DNA from: Acidimicrobiaceae bacterium
GTDB taxonomy: Bacteria > Actinomycetota > Acidimicrobiia > Acidimicrobiales > Ilumatobacteraceae
NCBI GenBank assembly: GCA_003569125.1
Contig: BGOG01000001.1
Span: forward strand, 79,908 to 143,907
DNA length: 64,000 nucleotides
Reading direction: 5' to 3'
Position numbers and translations under genes: made by a program. Below the pieces are notes generated by a model. It saw only the letters and a list, made by a program, of their open reading frames with translations, did not search any database and was not told the origin of the DNA. Below, piece by piece: positions 18,325 to 27,905 of this stretch. Numbering within the stretch: the first letter of the stretch is position 1; each line of letters opens with the position of its first letter.

Positions 18325-18749
18325 ATGGCTGAACTTAAAAACTCCTTGAAACATCTGCGTTATTCTCCATTGTTTTCTTCGTGCTCCTCAAAGGATTTAG
18401 AAAAATCGCCAAGGCGGGCGATCGAGTCACTTTTGATAAGGGTGATGTCTTGACAAAACAGGGTGATCCCGGCAAAGAGGCCTTTATTATCTTGAGTGGC
18501 AAAGCCACGGTAAAGCGCAGTGGAAAAAAAGTCGCCACGATCAGCACCGGCTCGGTAGTTGGTGAACTATCACTGCTTGACCATGGACCACGCACAGCAA
18601 CGGTTGTCTGCGAGACAGAATGCCAGGTTCTTGTAATCAGCCGTGGAAACTTTCTGCGTATGATCGACAAGGTTCCTGCACTAACCCACAAACTATTTGC
18701 GGCGCTTGCGATGCGCATTCGCGATCTGGATCGCGCGTACTTCGGCTGA
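18325..18749 (+). CDS. Cyclic nucleotide-binding (CRP-type) regulatory domain protein, one frameshift
   Basis: A stand-alone cNMP-binding domain without a DNA-binding helix-turn-helix. The beta-roll is clear: DVLTKQGDPGKEAFIILSGKATV, then GSVVGELSLLDHGPRTATVV with the phosphate-binding cassette, and a final helical hinge. The start at ATG 18325 (MAELKNSLKHLRYSPLFSSC) is in a different frame from residue 28 on; adding one A to the run at 18401-18405 joins them into SSKDLEKIAKAGDRV, as expected for the family. This is most likely a consensus error. It is upstream of and co-directional with the large Fe-S oxidoreductase. Ligand and target are unknown. Confidence 0.8.
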
Positions 18750-18798
18750 GAAAACTAGTCTGAGGTTTGTCAATCTCATAAAAGAAATGTAAAAAATC

Positions 18799-21077
18799 AT
18801 GACAACCGATGCACCTGTAAAAAAGCGATTCAAGCCTTATCAACTGTCGATCGCCTTTGGTATTGGCATCGGCTCTTTCACGCTGATCTCCGGAATCGTT
18901 CCGCAGTTAACGGGCTGGGAAAACACTTCTCTGGTTCACCGCGAAGTCTTTGACGGAATACCAACCGCGTTGCAAGTTGCGTTCTACACGATTATCCCGA
19001 TGATGTTGATTTGGGGATCGCTGAGGTTTGCTGACCGCATTCGAAATTGGGAGCGTGGTGCACCAGACAAGCGCAAGACGACGGCGAAAAATGCCAAGCG
19101 TCGCCTTGCGGATTATCGCTCTGGTGTTTATATGCGCACGCTTTTGCGAGACAGCGCTGCCGGTTTGATGCACTCGATGATTTATTTCGGATTTCTCGTT
19201 TTACTCGGAGTAACAACAGTTTTAGAAATTGATCATCAAATGCCGGAGCAACTCAAGTTTCTTCATGGCGATGTTTATCGCGGTTATGCGCTCGTCGGCG
19301 ATGTGGCTGGCGTTGTGTTTACTGGTGGTGTCGTATGGGCGATTTTGCGCCGCTATGTGCAGCGCCCTTATCGCATTCGTATCAAAACAAAACCAGAGCA
19401 CGCACTGATTCTTGGCGTGCTGTTGGCTATCGGCATAACTGGCTTTGGTTCGGAAATGTTTCGCATCGCCAAAGGCCAAGCCGCTGGCATAAACCTTGAC
19501 CACGAAAAATGGAGCGTCGTTGGTTATCCATTGGCACAGTTGGTTAACGGCAGTACAGCTTCAACACTGACAACTTGGCATCAAGGTTGGTGGGTCGCGC
19601 ACGTATTGACATTTATTGTTTTCTTGGCGATTCTGCCGATCACGATGTTGCGTCACATGTTCACATCGCCTCTCAACATGTATCTCAAAGATCGTGAACG
19701 CCCAAAGGGCGCGATGAAGGCAATGCCGAATCTCACCGAGACATCACTCGAATCTTTCGGTGTACATGTGGTCGAAGAATTCACATGGAAGCAACTACTT
19801 GATCTTGATGCATGCACAATGTGTGGTCGTTGCACCAGTGTCTGCCCTGCCCACGCCACTGGCAAGCCACTTGACCCGCGTGAAATTATTCTAAAGAGCG
19901 GTGAAGTAATGGCGGCTACGGCGTCTCACGCACCAGGTGGCAAAGTATCGGCCCCTCTGAGTGCCGACGCTGAAATCAAAGTGGGCGCCAACTTATTGTT
20001 CGAACGCATAACCGCCGAAGAAATTTGGGCGTGCACAAGTTGCAAGGCGTGCGATGAAATCTGTCCGGTCAACATTGAAATTCTCGACAAGATTCTTGAC
20101 ATGCGGCGATATCTCTCGCTAATGGAGAGCAACTTCCCGGCTCAACTCGGTAACGCCTATCGCGCAATGGAGAACCAAGGAAATCCGTGGGGCATGAGCC
20201 AGACCGATCGCGGCGAGTGGGCAAAAGACCTGGATGTGAAATTCTTGACCCAGGTGCGCCGTTCAAAAGCGAATACTTATATTGGGTCGGTTGCGCAGGA
20301 AGTTTCGACGACAAAAATAAAAAAGTCACACAGTCGATGGCTAAATTGCTCAAGCGAGCAGGCATTGATGTTGCGATTCTTGGCCCGAGCGAAATGTGTA
20401 CGGGTGACAGTGCACGTCGCAGCGGCAACGAATATTTGTTTCAAATGTTGGCGATGCCAAATGTCGAGATGCTCAACACGATGGGCGTACAAAAAATTAT
20501 TACTCAATGCCCGCACTGCTTCAATACGTTGAAAAACGAATACCCGCAGTTGGGTGGCAACTACGAAGTGATTCACCACTCACAGTTGCTTGAAGATCTA
20601 ATCGAGTCAGGCAAACTCGACGTATCTAACGCCACGCTCGAAGAGCGCATCACATACCACGATTCGTGTTATCTGGGTCGACACAATGACGTTTATATTG
20701 CGCCGCGCAAAGTTGTCGGCTCGATCAAAGGCATTGAGATTGTCGAGATGCCACGCAACGGCACCAAGGGCATGTGTTGTGGTGCTGGTGGCGCGAGAAT
20801 GTGGATGGAAGAAGACATCGGGACAAAAGTAAACGATGAGCGCGCACGAGAAGCAATTGCCACTGGTGCGACTCGTGTTGCGACCGCTTGTCCGTTTTGT
20901 TACATCATGCTCGATGACGGCGTCAAGGGTGCCGGCAAAGACGAGTCTGAAGTCAAAGTTGGTGACATTGCGATTCACCTGCTTGATGCGATCGAAAACG
21001 GCGAACGATCAGTTGCCAATCAAAGCGCACCGCTTGCGGCTGCCAATGTCATGACCAGCACGACGAGTTTCAGTTAA
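18799..21077 (+). CDS. Membrane-bound Fe-S oxidoreductase with CCG domains, one frameshift
   Basis: A single protein of about 758 residues once one base is added. The N-terminal third has five to six helices resembling a NarI/HdrE-type membrane module. Two [4Fe-4S] motifs follow, CTMCGRCTSVCP and CTSCKACDEICP, and then the two cysteine-rich CCG domains of the heterodisulfide reductase D type, ending with HDSCYLGRHNDVY and GMCCGAGGARMWMEE. This is the architecture of the actinobacterial Rv0338c-like reductase, whose electron partners are unsettled. The frame breaks at 20239-20241: adding one A gives DVKILDPGAPFKSEYLYW. The gene converges with dcd, the stops abutting at 21077/21078. Confidence 0.88.
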
Positions 21078-21641
21078 CTACTTAAAGTTTTTAAAGTACT
21101 GACTCGGCGTTGGGCCGCGTTGGCCCTGATATTTTGAACCACTCGCACCAGAGCCGTAAGGCTTCTCTGCTGGCGTAGTCATCGTCATAAAACTCACTTG
21201 TCCGATTTTCATTGATGGATAAATCGTGATCGGTAGATTCGCCACATTTGAAAGTTCAAGCGTGATGTGACCGTCGAAGCCAGCGTCAATAAAGCCGGCA
21301 GTTGAGTGAATCAAGAGACCTAAACGACCCAAAGAACTTTTGCCTTCAACACGACCAACAAGATCATTGGCTAGCCCGATTCTTTCAAGAGTCGAACCAA
21401 GAACAAATTCGCCAGGGTGCAACATGAACACACCATCTTGATCAATTTCAACTAATTCTGTGAGTTCAGTGAGATCACGCTTGACATCGATCGTGCCGGC
21501 GGTGTGATTGCGAAAAACCCTGAACAAGTTCGAGACCTTGACGTCTATTGATGACGGCTGAATACATGACATATCCAGCGGATCAATAATGATGCGCTTG
21601 GCGTCCAGCGCCTCTTTGATACTTCGATCTGACAAAATCAC
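21078..21641 (-). CDS. dcd: dCTP deaminase (probably dUMP-forming)
   Basis: Deaminates dCTP for thymidylate synthesis; the actinobacterial and archaeal bifunctional form goes directly to dUMP. The trimeric dUTPase-like core is clear in [20 protein letters not shown] with the catalytic Ser/Arg region and [18 protein letters not shown], and the C-terminal lid is [19 protein letters not shown]. The family usually starts M-I/L-L-S-D, so I use the GTG at 21641, which gives an ILSDRSI start; a TTG at 21650 is the longest option. A tRNA-Gly gene lies upstream on the other strand. Confidence 0.93.
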   Translation of the reverse strand: MILSDRSIKEALDAKRIIIDPLDMSCIQPSSIDVKVSNLFRVFRNHTAGTIDVKRDLTELTELVEIDQDGVFMLHPGEFVLGSTLERIGLANDLVGRVEGKSSLGRLGLLIHSTAGFIDAGFDGHITLELSNVANLPITIYPSMKIGQVSFMTMTTPAEKPYGSGASGSKYQGQRGPTPSQYFKNFK

Positions 21642-21721
21642 AACTATCAAACCCTAGTAAATTCTCTGCAATTCTGAAATTTCGAGCATAAACACGGCTT
21701 GATACGCTCATCTATCTGATT

Positions 21722-21792
21722 GCGGGTGTAGTTCAGTGGTAGAACATCAGCTTCCCAAGCTGAATACGCGGGTCCGATTCCCGTCACCCGCT
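21722..21792 (+). tRNA. tRNA-Gly (anticodon CCC)
   Basis: Acceptor GCGGGTG pairs with CACCCGC, the anticodon stem TCAGC/GCTGA holds loop TTCCCAA, and the T-arm is GGGTCCGATTCCC. The gene is followed 25 bases later by arfB on the same strand. Confidence 0.94.
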
Positions 21793-21817
21793 CGAAACTT
21801 AAGCAAGAATTACCCAA

Positions 21818-22231
21818 GTGAAACCCGACGAAGATCTACGAACCGTCAGCGGCCTAGTGGTGCCTAGCGTTGCGTTGCAATGGAGTTTTGCCCGATCAGG
21901 CGGCGCAGGCGGGCAACACATTAATAAGACCTCATCAAAAGCAACTTTGGTTGTTGAAACTGATGCGATTGATGGATCAGAAATCTTGTTGCGACGAATC
22001 AAAATTAAATTGGCGAAAACGATTCGGGTGACTAATCAAACCAGCAGAAGCCAATGGCGTAACCGCCAACTTTGTTTGGCCCAACTGACCGAAATAATCG
22101 ATAACGCCGCAAAACCGCCGAGTCCGAAAAGAAAAAAATCAAAACCAACTCGAGGGTCTATTGAACGACGACTCGAAGGCAAGCGTCACGCCAGCAAGAA
22201 AAAACAATCACGCCGAGCCGAAGACTGGTAA
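21818..22231 (+). CDS. arfB: Peptidyl-tRNA hydrolase ArfB (stalled-ribosome rescue)
   Basis: Hydrolyses peptidyl-tRNA on ribosomes stalled without a stop codon. The class I release-factor GGQ motif is in FARSGGAGGQHINKTSSKATL, and the C-terminal tail is strongly basic (PKRKKSKPTRGSIERR, then KKKQSRR), which in ArfB enters the empty mRNA channel. There is no codon-recognition domain and the 137-residue length fits ArfB, not RF1/RF2. Start is the GTG at 21818. Confidence 0.93.
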   Translation: MKPDEDLRTVSGLVVPSVALQWSFARSGGAGGQHINKTSSKATLVVETDAIDGSEILLRRIKIKLAKTIRVTNQTSRSQWRNRQLCLAQLTEIIDNAAKPPSPKRKKSKPTRGSIERRLEGKRHASKKKQSRRAEDW

Positions 22232-22241
22232 CACCGTTTAG

Positions 22242-22445
22242 TTAGAGCAAACTGACGACAGCCCAGAGTGCGGCGATCGCACCGATCAAAGCCATCACGA
22301 CGCTTCGTAAAATAGGCGCCTTGGCCAAATCATTCGCGTCGCGCCGTTGTTTTGGCGGACGAACCAAGGCGGCAATATTCCCCGCACACATTGCGCCACC
22401 GAGCGCGATTACTAGCCACGCAAGTAGATCTTCGCCGAGAAACAT
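22242..22445 (-). CDS. Small two-helix membrane protein
   Basis: A 67-residue protein with two hydrophobic helices (about 8-27 and 47-66) joined by a basic loop, KQRRDANDLAKAP. I do not recognise a named family. It lies immediately downstream of dnaB on the same strand, and similar small membrane proteins are common at this place in actinobacterial genomes. The frame, start and helix pattern are convincing, but no function can be proposed. Confidence 0.65.
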   Translation of the reverse strand: MFLGEDLLAWLVIALGGAMCAGNIAALVRPPKQRRDANDLAKAPILRSVVMALIGAIAALWAVVSLL

Positions 22446-22472
22446 CGTGTGTGCCTCTACCGTTTCAACTTG

Positions 22473-23864
22473 TTACAAGTTTGAATTTGAATCTGTCGCA
22501 AAGTTCTCGAAGCGTGTGTACGCCGCGAGCCAAGCGAGGCGCACTTTGCCCAGTGGCCCGGCACGATGCTTTGAAATACTCAACTCTGCGGCACCGAGTT
22601 CGTCTTTGTTGTCGGGGTTGTAGACCTCATCGCGATACAAGAACATCACAACGTCGGCATCCTGTTCGAGAGCGCCAGATTCGCGCAAGTCTGAAAGTGT
22701 TGGTCGTTTATCTGTACGCGCCTCTAACCCACGACTCAACTGGCTGAGTGCCAAAATTGGAATCTTGAATTCACGCGCCAAAAGTTTTAACTTACGACTA
22801 ATTTCGCTGACTTCGAGTTGACGGTTCTCTGGTCGACCATCACCACCCATAAGTTGTAGATAGTCGATCACGATAAGCGAGAGATCGCCTTGCCGACTGA
22901 GCGTTCTGCGCGCCTTGGCACGAATTGCGCCCACCGATGTGCCCGGGCTGTCATCAATAATTAACGGCACATCCAAGCGACCCACCGCGTGTCCGATCTT
23001 TGTCCAGTCGTTAGGTGTTGGACGACCGCTACGCAAAACAGCTGAGTCGACGCCGGCTTCACTCGCCAAGATTCTTTGTACAAGTTCTGCGCTTCCCATT
23101 TCTAGCGAAAAGAACAGCACCGTTTTACCTGAGCTACGCGCCACATGCACCGCGATACCAAGTGCGAGCGCTGACTTTCCCATTGCGGGGCGAGCACCAA
23201 GAATATTCAAGGTGCCTGGTTGTAGCCCAAGCAAGATTTTATCTAAGCCAGCCAAACCGGTTGCCGTGCCGGTTATTAGCTCTTTGTTGTTGGCGCGGTC
23301 TTCCAACTTCTCCATCGCGTCTTCGACCAAACTTTTGAGTGGTTGCGACGCATCACCGATATTGCTCTCTGAAACATCAAATACTTTTGATTCAGAATCG
23401 TCGATCGCTTTTGCCACATCTTCTGGTCCGCTATAGGCGATCTCGGCGATTTCTGATGCGACCGTCAACAGTCTTCGTAGTGAAGCAGTTTCACGAACAA
23501 TTTTCGCGTAGCGGTCGGCGCTTGTAATTGCCGGTGTCGCGTTTTGCAAAGTCAGAAGCGCGTCGATGCCACCCATTGCGTCGAGCAAACTATTGCGCCG
23601 CAACTCTTCACCAACTGTTATCGGATCAACAGGCTCGCCCGAAGTATTGAGAGACCGAATCGCGTCAAAAATATGTTGGTGCGCTGGTTTATAAAACTCC
23701 TCGGATCTAACGCCACGTTCAAATGCAACTGCAACCGCTTCTTGCGACAACAACATTGCACCGAGCAACGATGCTTCTGCTTCGATGCTGTGCGGAGGAA
23801 TTCGATTTGATTGTCGCTGCGGTGCGCCAGAACGGTCACCACGAGGAAATTCAGCAATCGACAT
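22473..23864 (-). CDS. dnaB: Replicative DNA helicase DnaB
   Basis: Hexameric helicase that unwinds DNA ahead of the replication fork. The N-terminal domain begins RIPPHSIEAEASLLGAML, and the RecA-like ATPase has Walker A ARPAMGKSALAL, catalytic SLEMGSAELVQRI, Walker B LSLIVIDYLQLM, and ALSQLSRGLEARTDKRP with ESGALEQDADVVMFLYRDE. Length of 463 residues shows no intein. Two DnaA boxes lie 60-80 bases upstream. It closes the rpsF-ssb-rpsR-rplI cluster. Confidence 0.97.
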   Translation of the reverse strand: MSIAEFPRGDRSGAPQRQSNRIPPHSIEAEASLLGAMLLSQEAVAVAFERGVRSEEFYKPAHQHIFDAIRSLNTSGEPVDPITVGEELRRNSLLDAMGGIDALLTLQNATPAITSADRYAKIVRETASLRRLLTVASEIAEIAYSGPEDVAKAIDDSESKVFDVSESNIGDASQPLKSLVEDAMEKLEDRANNKELITGTATGLAGLDKILLGLQPGTLNILGARPAMGKSALALGIAVHVARSSGKTVLFFSLEMGSAELVQRILASEAGVDSAVLRSGRPTPNDWTKIGHAVGRLDVPLIIDDSPGTSVGAIRAKARRTLSRQGDLSLIVIDYLQLMGGDGRPENRQLEVSEISRKLKLLAREFKIPILALSQLSRGLEARTDKRPTLSDLRESGALEQDADVVMFLYRDEVYNPDNKDELGAAELSISKHRAGPLGKVRLAWLAAYTRFENFATDSNSNL

Positions 23865-23923
23865 GACTACACAATGCCTGCGTTTGCCTGTTGATTGCTA
23901 GCGGTATAACCCTGTGATTTTCA

Positions 23924-23944
23924 TGTGGATAGCAGTGTGGATAA
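23924..23944 (-). promoter_or_regulatory. Two DnaA boxes upstream of dnaB
   Basis: TGTGGATAA at 23936-23944 is a perfect box (reverse complement TTATCCACA), and TGTGGATAG at 23924-23932 differs at one position. They have the same orientation, 12 bases apart, in the 120-base gap between rplI and dnaB. Confidence 0.7.
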
Positions 23945-23984
23945 CAATGATAATAAAACGGTGACGCGTTGCCAGAAAACAACT

Positions 23985-24431
23985 TTATTTAGTGACGATG
24001 TTTACCGAGATATTTGACAACACTTCTGCAAACAACTCGACAACAACTACATGCTCGCCAAGTTGACGCAACGGTGCTTCTAATTGCACTTGCTTGCGAT
24101 CAATCGTTGCACCAGTCTGGTCGAATATTGCCTTGACAATTTCTGCGCTAGTGATCGAACCAAACAGACGTCCTTCATTGCCCGCCTTGGCCGCAATTGT
24201 TATAACTTTTGTCGCCAGTGATGTGGCAAGATTGCGAGCCGACTCACGATCTGTTGCGGCCTTGAGTTCTTGCGCCTTGCGCATGATCTCGGCTTGAGCA
24301 ACAGTGCCATCGTTGGCAATAACCGCAAGATCGTTTGGCAACAAGAAGTTGCGCGCGTGACCAGCCGATACGGCGACTATGTCGCCGCGACGACCAACGC
24401 CCTTGACATCAGATCGAAGAAGAACTTTCAT
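23985..24431 (-). CDS. rplI: 50S ribosomal protein bL9
   Basis: Large-subunit protein bridging the L1 stalk. The N-terminal RNA-binding domain has the family signature [22 protein letters not shown], followed by the long connecting helix and the C-terminal domain containing [16 protein letters not shown]. The length of 148 residues is typical. The ATG overlaps the rpsR stop by four bases. Confidence 0.97.
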   Translation of the reverse strand: MKVLLRSDVKGVGRRGDIVAVSAGHARNFLLPNDLAVIANDGTVAQAEIMRKAQELKAATDRESARNLATSLATKVITIAAKAGNEGRLFGSITSAEIVKAIFDQTGATIDRKQVQLEAPLRQLGEHVVVVELFAEVLSNISVNIVTK

Positions 24432-24880
24432 GATGCTGCCCCTTCGACACTAACTTCGGTTGATATTTCTGCAGTGATATTTGGTGCAACTTCAACCGTC
24501 TCAGAAACAGTTACCGAACTACGCGGTGCAGCATCGTCGCGGCGCGGACGGCGCGGACCACGATCGCGGTCTCGGTCGTCGGAACCATATTCGCCACGCT
24601 CGCGTGGAGCACGCGCAGCAGAAACCTGCTTCATGTATGGCAACAAAGCCATCTCACGAGCATTCTTGACTGCTGTCGCAATATCGCGTTGAAGTTGAAC
24701 GTTGTTGCCGTTCATTCGTCGCGCACGCAACTTTGAGCGGTCTGACATGAACCGTTGCAATAAATTGACATCTTTATAGTCAACAAAGCCGATCTTTTCT
24801 TTGACCACAACATTTGAGCGCTTCTTTGGTTTGCGCAACAACGCTTTTTGGGCACGTAACTTGTTTGATTTACTTGTCAT
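24428..24880 (-). CDS. rpsR: 30S ribosomal protein bS18 with long charged C-terminal tail
   Basis: Small-subunit protein that pairs with bS6. The S18 core spans about residues 20-85 and includes [20 protein letters not shown] and [24 protein letters not shown] sequence. Canonical bS18 ends near residue 80; here about 65 extra residues follow, rich in Arg, Asp and Ser (for example [17 protein letters not shown]) and then an acidic, Glu/Val/Thr-rich end, both probably disordered. The tail is in the same frame and the stop overlaps the rplI start, so it is real rather than a frameshift product. Confidence 0.93.
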   Translation of the reverse strand: MTSKSNKLRAQKALLRKPKKRSNVVVKEKIGFVDYKDVNLLQRFMSDRSKLRARRMNGNNVQLQRDIATAVKNAREMALLPYMKQVSAARAPRERGEYGSDDRDRDRGPRRPRRDDAAPRSSVTVSETVEVAPNITAEISTEVSVEGAAS

Positions 24881-24936
24881 TGGGAATGTCCTTAGTTGTC
24901 GAGTTAATTTTTATTCGCTTGATTGATGTTTTGTTA

Positions 24937-24957
24937 ATGCTTTGATGATGCTTTGAT
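24937..24957. repeat. Short tandem repeat in the ssb-rpsR gap
   Basis: ATGCTTTGAT occurs twice (24937-24946 and 24948-24957), an 11-base period, in the 92-base AT-rich gap between ssb and rpsR. A looser third copy may lie just upstream. Function unknown. Confidence 0.5.
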
Positions 24958-24972
24958 TAAAATAATTAATTT

Positions 24973-25425
24973 CTAGAACGGTTCTTCGCCATCAAAAGGC
25001 GTTGCTTCGGTGCCTGGGTTCGTGCCTGTATTCGCTGGACGATTTGCTGCTCCGCCGCCTTGACCATCTTGTTTTGGTGTGCGCACAACCGTTGCCGTTG
25101 CCCAACGCAAACTTGGCCCAAGTTCATCGGCAATGACATCAATTGCTGTTCGTTTTTCGCCTTCACGAGATGTGTATTCGCGTTGCTCAAGACGACCGGT
25201 TACGACAACTCGTGTGCCTTTGGTGAATGTCGCCGCAGCGTTCTCACCCAGTTGACCCCACGCTGTGACATTGAAGTATGAAGTTTGTTCTTGCCATTCG
25301 CCGTTGACCTGATAACGACGGCCGACAGCAATGCCGAACGACGCAACAGCTCGTCCAGTAGCGGTAAATCGAATTTCCGGGTCACGAGTTAAATTTCCGA
25401 CGAGAGTGATGCTGTTGTCAGCCAT
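24973..25425 (-). CDS. ssb: Single-stranded DNA-binding protein
   Basis: Protects single-stranded DNA at replication forks and recruits repair enzymes. The OB fold starts NSITLVGNLTRDPEIRFTATGRAVASFGIAVGRR, has the aromatic region EQTSYFNVTAWG, and the C-terminal Gly/Asn-rich tail ends in the acidic tip FDGEEPF that partner proteins bind. Length of 150 residues is normal. It lies between rpsF and rpsR, the standard bacterial order. Confidence 0.96.
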   Translation of the reverse strand: MADNSITLVGNLTRDPEIRFTATGRAVASFGIAVGRRYQVNGEWQEQTSYFNVTAWGQLGENAAATFTKGTRVVVTGRLEQREYTSREGEKRTAIDVIADELGPSLRWATATVVRTPKQDGQGGGAANRPANTGTNPGTEATPFDGEEPF

Positions 25426-25456
25426 TTTTTATCCTTTTATTTCTGTGTAACTATTT

Positions 25457-25783
25457 TTATGCCGAGACGGTCATACCGCGACGTGCGGCTTCGTCATCAG
25501 GAAGGCGGAGGAGTTTGTGTCTAAGAACATCATCTGCGATTCGCATGGCGCGCTCGGCTTCGTCGAGTGCACCACCTGGCGCTGAGATATTGAAAATTGC
25601 GTAGTATCCATCTTCTTGTTTTTTGATTGGATAAGCCAAGCGGCGCTTGCCCCACCAATCAGGTGTGCCATGAACTGTGCCGCCGGCAGTAGTTACTGAC
25701 TTTGTAACTACAGCGATCCAGTTGTGGGCTGCGGACTCTTCAAGGTTGCCGCTGAGGATGACCATTAATTCGTATGCTCGCAT
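25457..25783 (-). CDS. rpsF: 30S ribosomal protein bS6
   Basis: Binds bS18 and 16S rRNA in the platform of the small subunit. The family core is visible as MRAYELMVILSGNLEES, LAYPIKKQEDGYYAIFNISAP and IADDVLRHKLLR. The ATG at 25783 fits the conserved N-terminus and follows GGGAG by about ten bases; an in-frame start at 25810 would add nine unusual residues. First gene of the rpsF-ssb-rpsR-rplI cluster. Confidence 0.96.
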   Translation of the reverse strand: MRAYELMVILSGNLEESAAHNWIAVVTKSVTTAGGTVHGTPDWWGKRRLAYPIKKQEDGYYAIFNISAPGGALDEAERAMRIADDVLRHKLLRLPDDEAARRGMTVSA

Positions 25784-25789
25784 GAACGT

Positions 25790-25846
25790 AAAAACTCCCT
25801 TCGGACCCAACGATTAATTGGGGCCCCCGAAGGGGCAGGTATGTGA
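25790..25846 (-). promoter_or_regulatory. Structured leader of the rpsF operon (candidate bS6:bS18 autoregulatory site)
   Basis: Upstream of rpsF the minus strand has a CCCC-TTC-GGGG hairpin followed by a CCCAA/TTGGG stem-loop and then the ribosome binding site. In other bacteria a bS6:bS18 binding leader occupies this place. The structure is visible; the regulatory role is inference and the known consensus was not checked. Confidence 0.35.
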
Positions 25847-25897
25847 AGTTGAAAGTGTAACGGCACGAAGGCATAGTGCCACGGGCCTGTTGCAGGG

Positions 25898-26332
25898 TTA
25901 TTGAGAGATGGCAGACTTTCGAGACTTGCGATGGCCACCCAGAACGCGAGTTTTAAGCAAATGGTGCCACGAGCATGATCGGCAAACCTCGATTAAATAG
26001 GCCGTGAATCTCTCTGGGCGAAAATCAAACTCTTCTACCTCGGCTCGAGTAGCAATGAATCGCCCATGGCTCGGTAGCCGCGGCCCAAAAACATACGACA
26101 CCGTGACAAGTTGATCGTTGACACAAATTGGGCACTTGACGCGGGTTGGTCGACCAAAGTTTCGCGCCACGCGCAACAATTCTGGGTGAGCATCGCACAA
26201 GGTATCGCGAGAAACTTCTCCGCGCCGAAAATTATTTATCAAGGCACGTCGTGTAAGACGATGATCGATTTCGCCAACAGAGTTTTCTGCCTGCGTTTCT
26301 TCGTCATCTCTATTTTCGGTTTTACGTGCCAT
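25898..26332 (-). CDS. DUF5318 family zinc-ribbon-like protein
   Basis: A 144-residue soluble protein of a family found mainly in actinobacteria. The recognisable segments are RRALINNFRRGEVSRDTLCDAH, ARNFGRPTRVKCPICVND and YLIEVCRSCSWHHLLKTRVLG. Four cysteines in two CxxC pairs (CPIC and CRSC) probably hold a zinc ion. The biochemical role is unknown. I use the ATG at 26332 before ARKTENRDDEE; an upstream in-frame start adds eight hydrophobic residues without support. It is followed by the rpsF operon on the same strand. Confidence 0.8.
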   Translation of the reverse strand: MARKTENRDDEETQAENSVGEIDHRLTRRALINNFRRGEVSRDTLCDAHPELLRVARNFGRPTRVKCPICVNDQLVTVSYVFGPRLPSHGRFIATRAEVEEFDFRPERFTAYLIEVCRSCSWHHLLKTRVLGGHRKSRKSAISQ

Positions 26333-26417
26333 AATTATTAAGACTGTAACATTCAAACAAGTACGATTAAAAACTCGTCAATAACAATTTAGAAAAACTA
26401 GTGAAAACTAGTAATAA

Positions 26418-27815
26418 CTACTTGCTTCGCGAGTCCCACCACGATTTTAAACGTGCGCGTATTGCTTCGTCACCGAGCAAACCTTCTTCGATTCTTATCT
26501 CCATGAGAAACTCAAGTGCGTCACCGATGTCACGGCCCGGCTTGATTTTAAGAAACTCCATCACTTGAGAGCCGTCTAACTCTGGACGCATTGCTTTCAG
26601 TTCTTCACTCGCGGCGAGTTCTGCGATACGTTGTTCAAGTTCGCTCATACGTCGGGCCAATGCCTCGACTTTTTTCTCATTACGTGTCGTACAATCACTT
26701 CGCGTCAAAACATTCAGGTCGGCCAAATGTTCACCGGCATCGCGCACATAGCGTCGTACCGCAGCGTCGGTCCATCCCATTTGATATGTATGAAATCGTG
26801 CGCTGAGCGCGACGAGTTCAGAAACGGTTTCAATATCTTGGGTCGAATATTTCAGTTTTCTCATTCGTTCTCGTGTCATTCGGGCGCCAACTGCCTCGTG
26901 ATGATAAAAAGTTACGCCTTTGCCGGCGCGAATAGATCTCGTCTTGGGCTTACCCACGTCATGAAACAACGCAGCCAATCGTGTGATCCGAAAATCGCAT
27001 GGCGCGTCGGGCTGAACATTCTCGACGACTGCCAGAGTGTGCGTGAGTACATCTTTATGCCTGTGAATTGGATCTTGTTCAAGTTGCATCGCCGCTAATT
27101 CGGGCAAAAAATGTTGCGATAATCCATTATCAACCAAGAACCACAGACCAAACGACGGACGCAATGTGACCATCAATCGATCGAATTCGTCACGAATTCT
27201 CTCGGCGCTGACAATTGTGATGCGCTCGTTCATTACTTTGACCGCCGCAGTCAACTCAGGCACGGGCACAACCCCAAGACCTGAGATAAACCGAGCCGCT
27301 CGCAGCATTCGCAACGGATCATCGCTGAAACTTATTTCTGGAGACAATGGCGTGCGCAAAACTTTGGCCAGCAAATCTGCCATGCCATTGAACGGATCAA
27401 TAAGTTCAGGGGCTTCCTGAGTTACGTCTAACGCCATTGAGTTAATCGTGAAATCGCGCCGTGAAAGATCTTCGTGAACATCTTTTGAGAATTGCACATC
27501 TGGTTTGCGAGAGTCCGGCGAATACGCTTCGGCGCGGTGAGTCGTGATTTCGTAAACACGCTCGCCTTTTTTCGCGCCAATCGTGCCGAACCGTTCGCCT
27601 TGTGTCCACAGCGCATCTGACCAGCCGGCAAGTACAGACTTGATCTGATCTGGATGAGCATCAGTTGTTAGATCAAAATCTAAATCTTTGACGTTGCGAT
27701 CCAACATTAAATCTCGCACTGTTCCGCCCACCAAAAATAGTTTGAAACCGGCATCGCGAAATCTAGGTACCAGCTCGGCGATCTCGTTTAAAACAGGCGC
27801 GAAGCGCTGGGGCAT
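26418..27815 (-). CDS. cca: CCA tRNA nucleotidyltransferase with HD domain
   Basis: Adds or repairs the 3' CCA of tRNAs (class II polymerase-beta superfamily), which matters here because no CCA is encoded in the six tRNA genes of the window. The head has FKLFLVGGTVRDLMLDRNVKDLDFDLTTDA with the catalytic DxD, and RRDFTINSMALDV; the neck region follows, and an HD phosphohydrolase domain shows RLAALFHDVGKPKTR. Called pcnA in some actinobacterial annotations. Start is ATG 27815, or a GTG directly before it. It is divergent from the secreted protein gene. Confidence 0.92.
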   Translation of the reverse strand: MPQRFAPVLNEIAELVPRFRDAGFKLFLVGGTVRDLMLDRNVKDLDFDLTTDAHPDQIKSVLAGWSDALWTQGERFGTIGAKKGERVYEITTHRAEAYSPDSRKPDVQFSKDVHEDLSRRDFTINSMALDVTQEAPELIDPFNGMADLLAKVLRTPLSPEISFSDDPLRMLRAARFISGLGVVPVPELTAAVKVMNERITIVSAERIRDEFDRLMVTLRPSFGLWFLVDNGLSQHFLPELAAMQLEQDPIHRHKDVLTHTLAVVENVQPDAPCDFRITRLAALFHDVGKPKTRSIRAGKGVTFYHHEAVGARMTRERMRKLKYSTQDIETVSELVALSARFHTYQMGWTDAAVRRYVRDAGEHLADLNVLTRSDCTTRNEKKVEALARRMSELEQRIAELAASEELKAMRPELDGSQVMEFLKIKPGRDIGDALEFLMEIRIEEGLLGDEAIRARLKSWWDSRSK

Positions 27816-27905
27816 CACGGTTACAGGCTACGCAATAGTAAGCATCAACTGATGAGTTTGTTCATTAGATGGGGTCAGTGGCACTACCGTAAATGCCTAG
27901 TGAAT

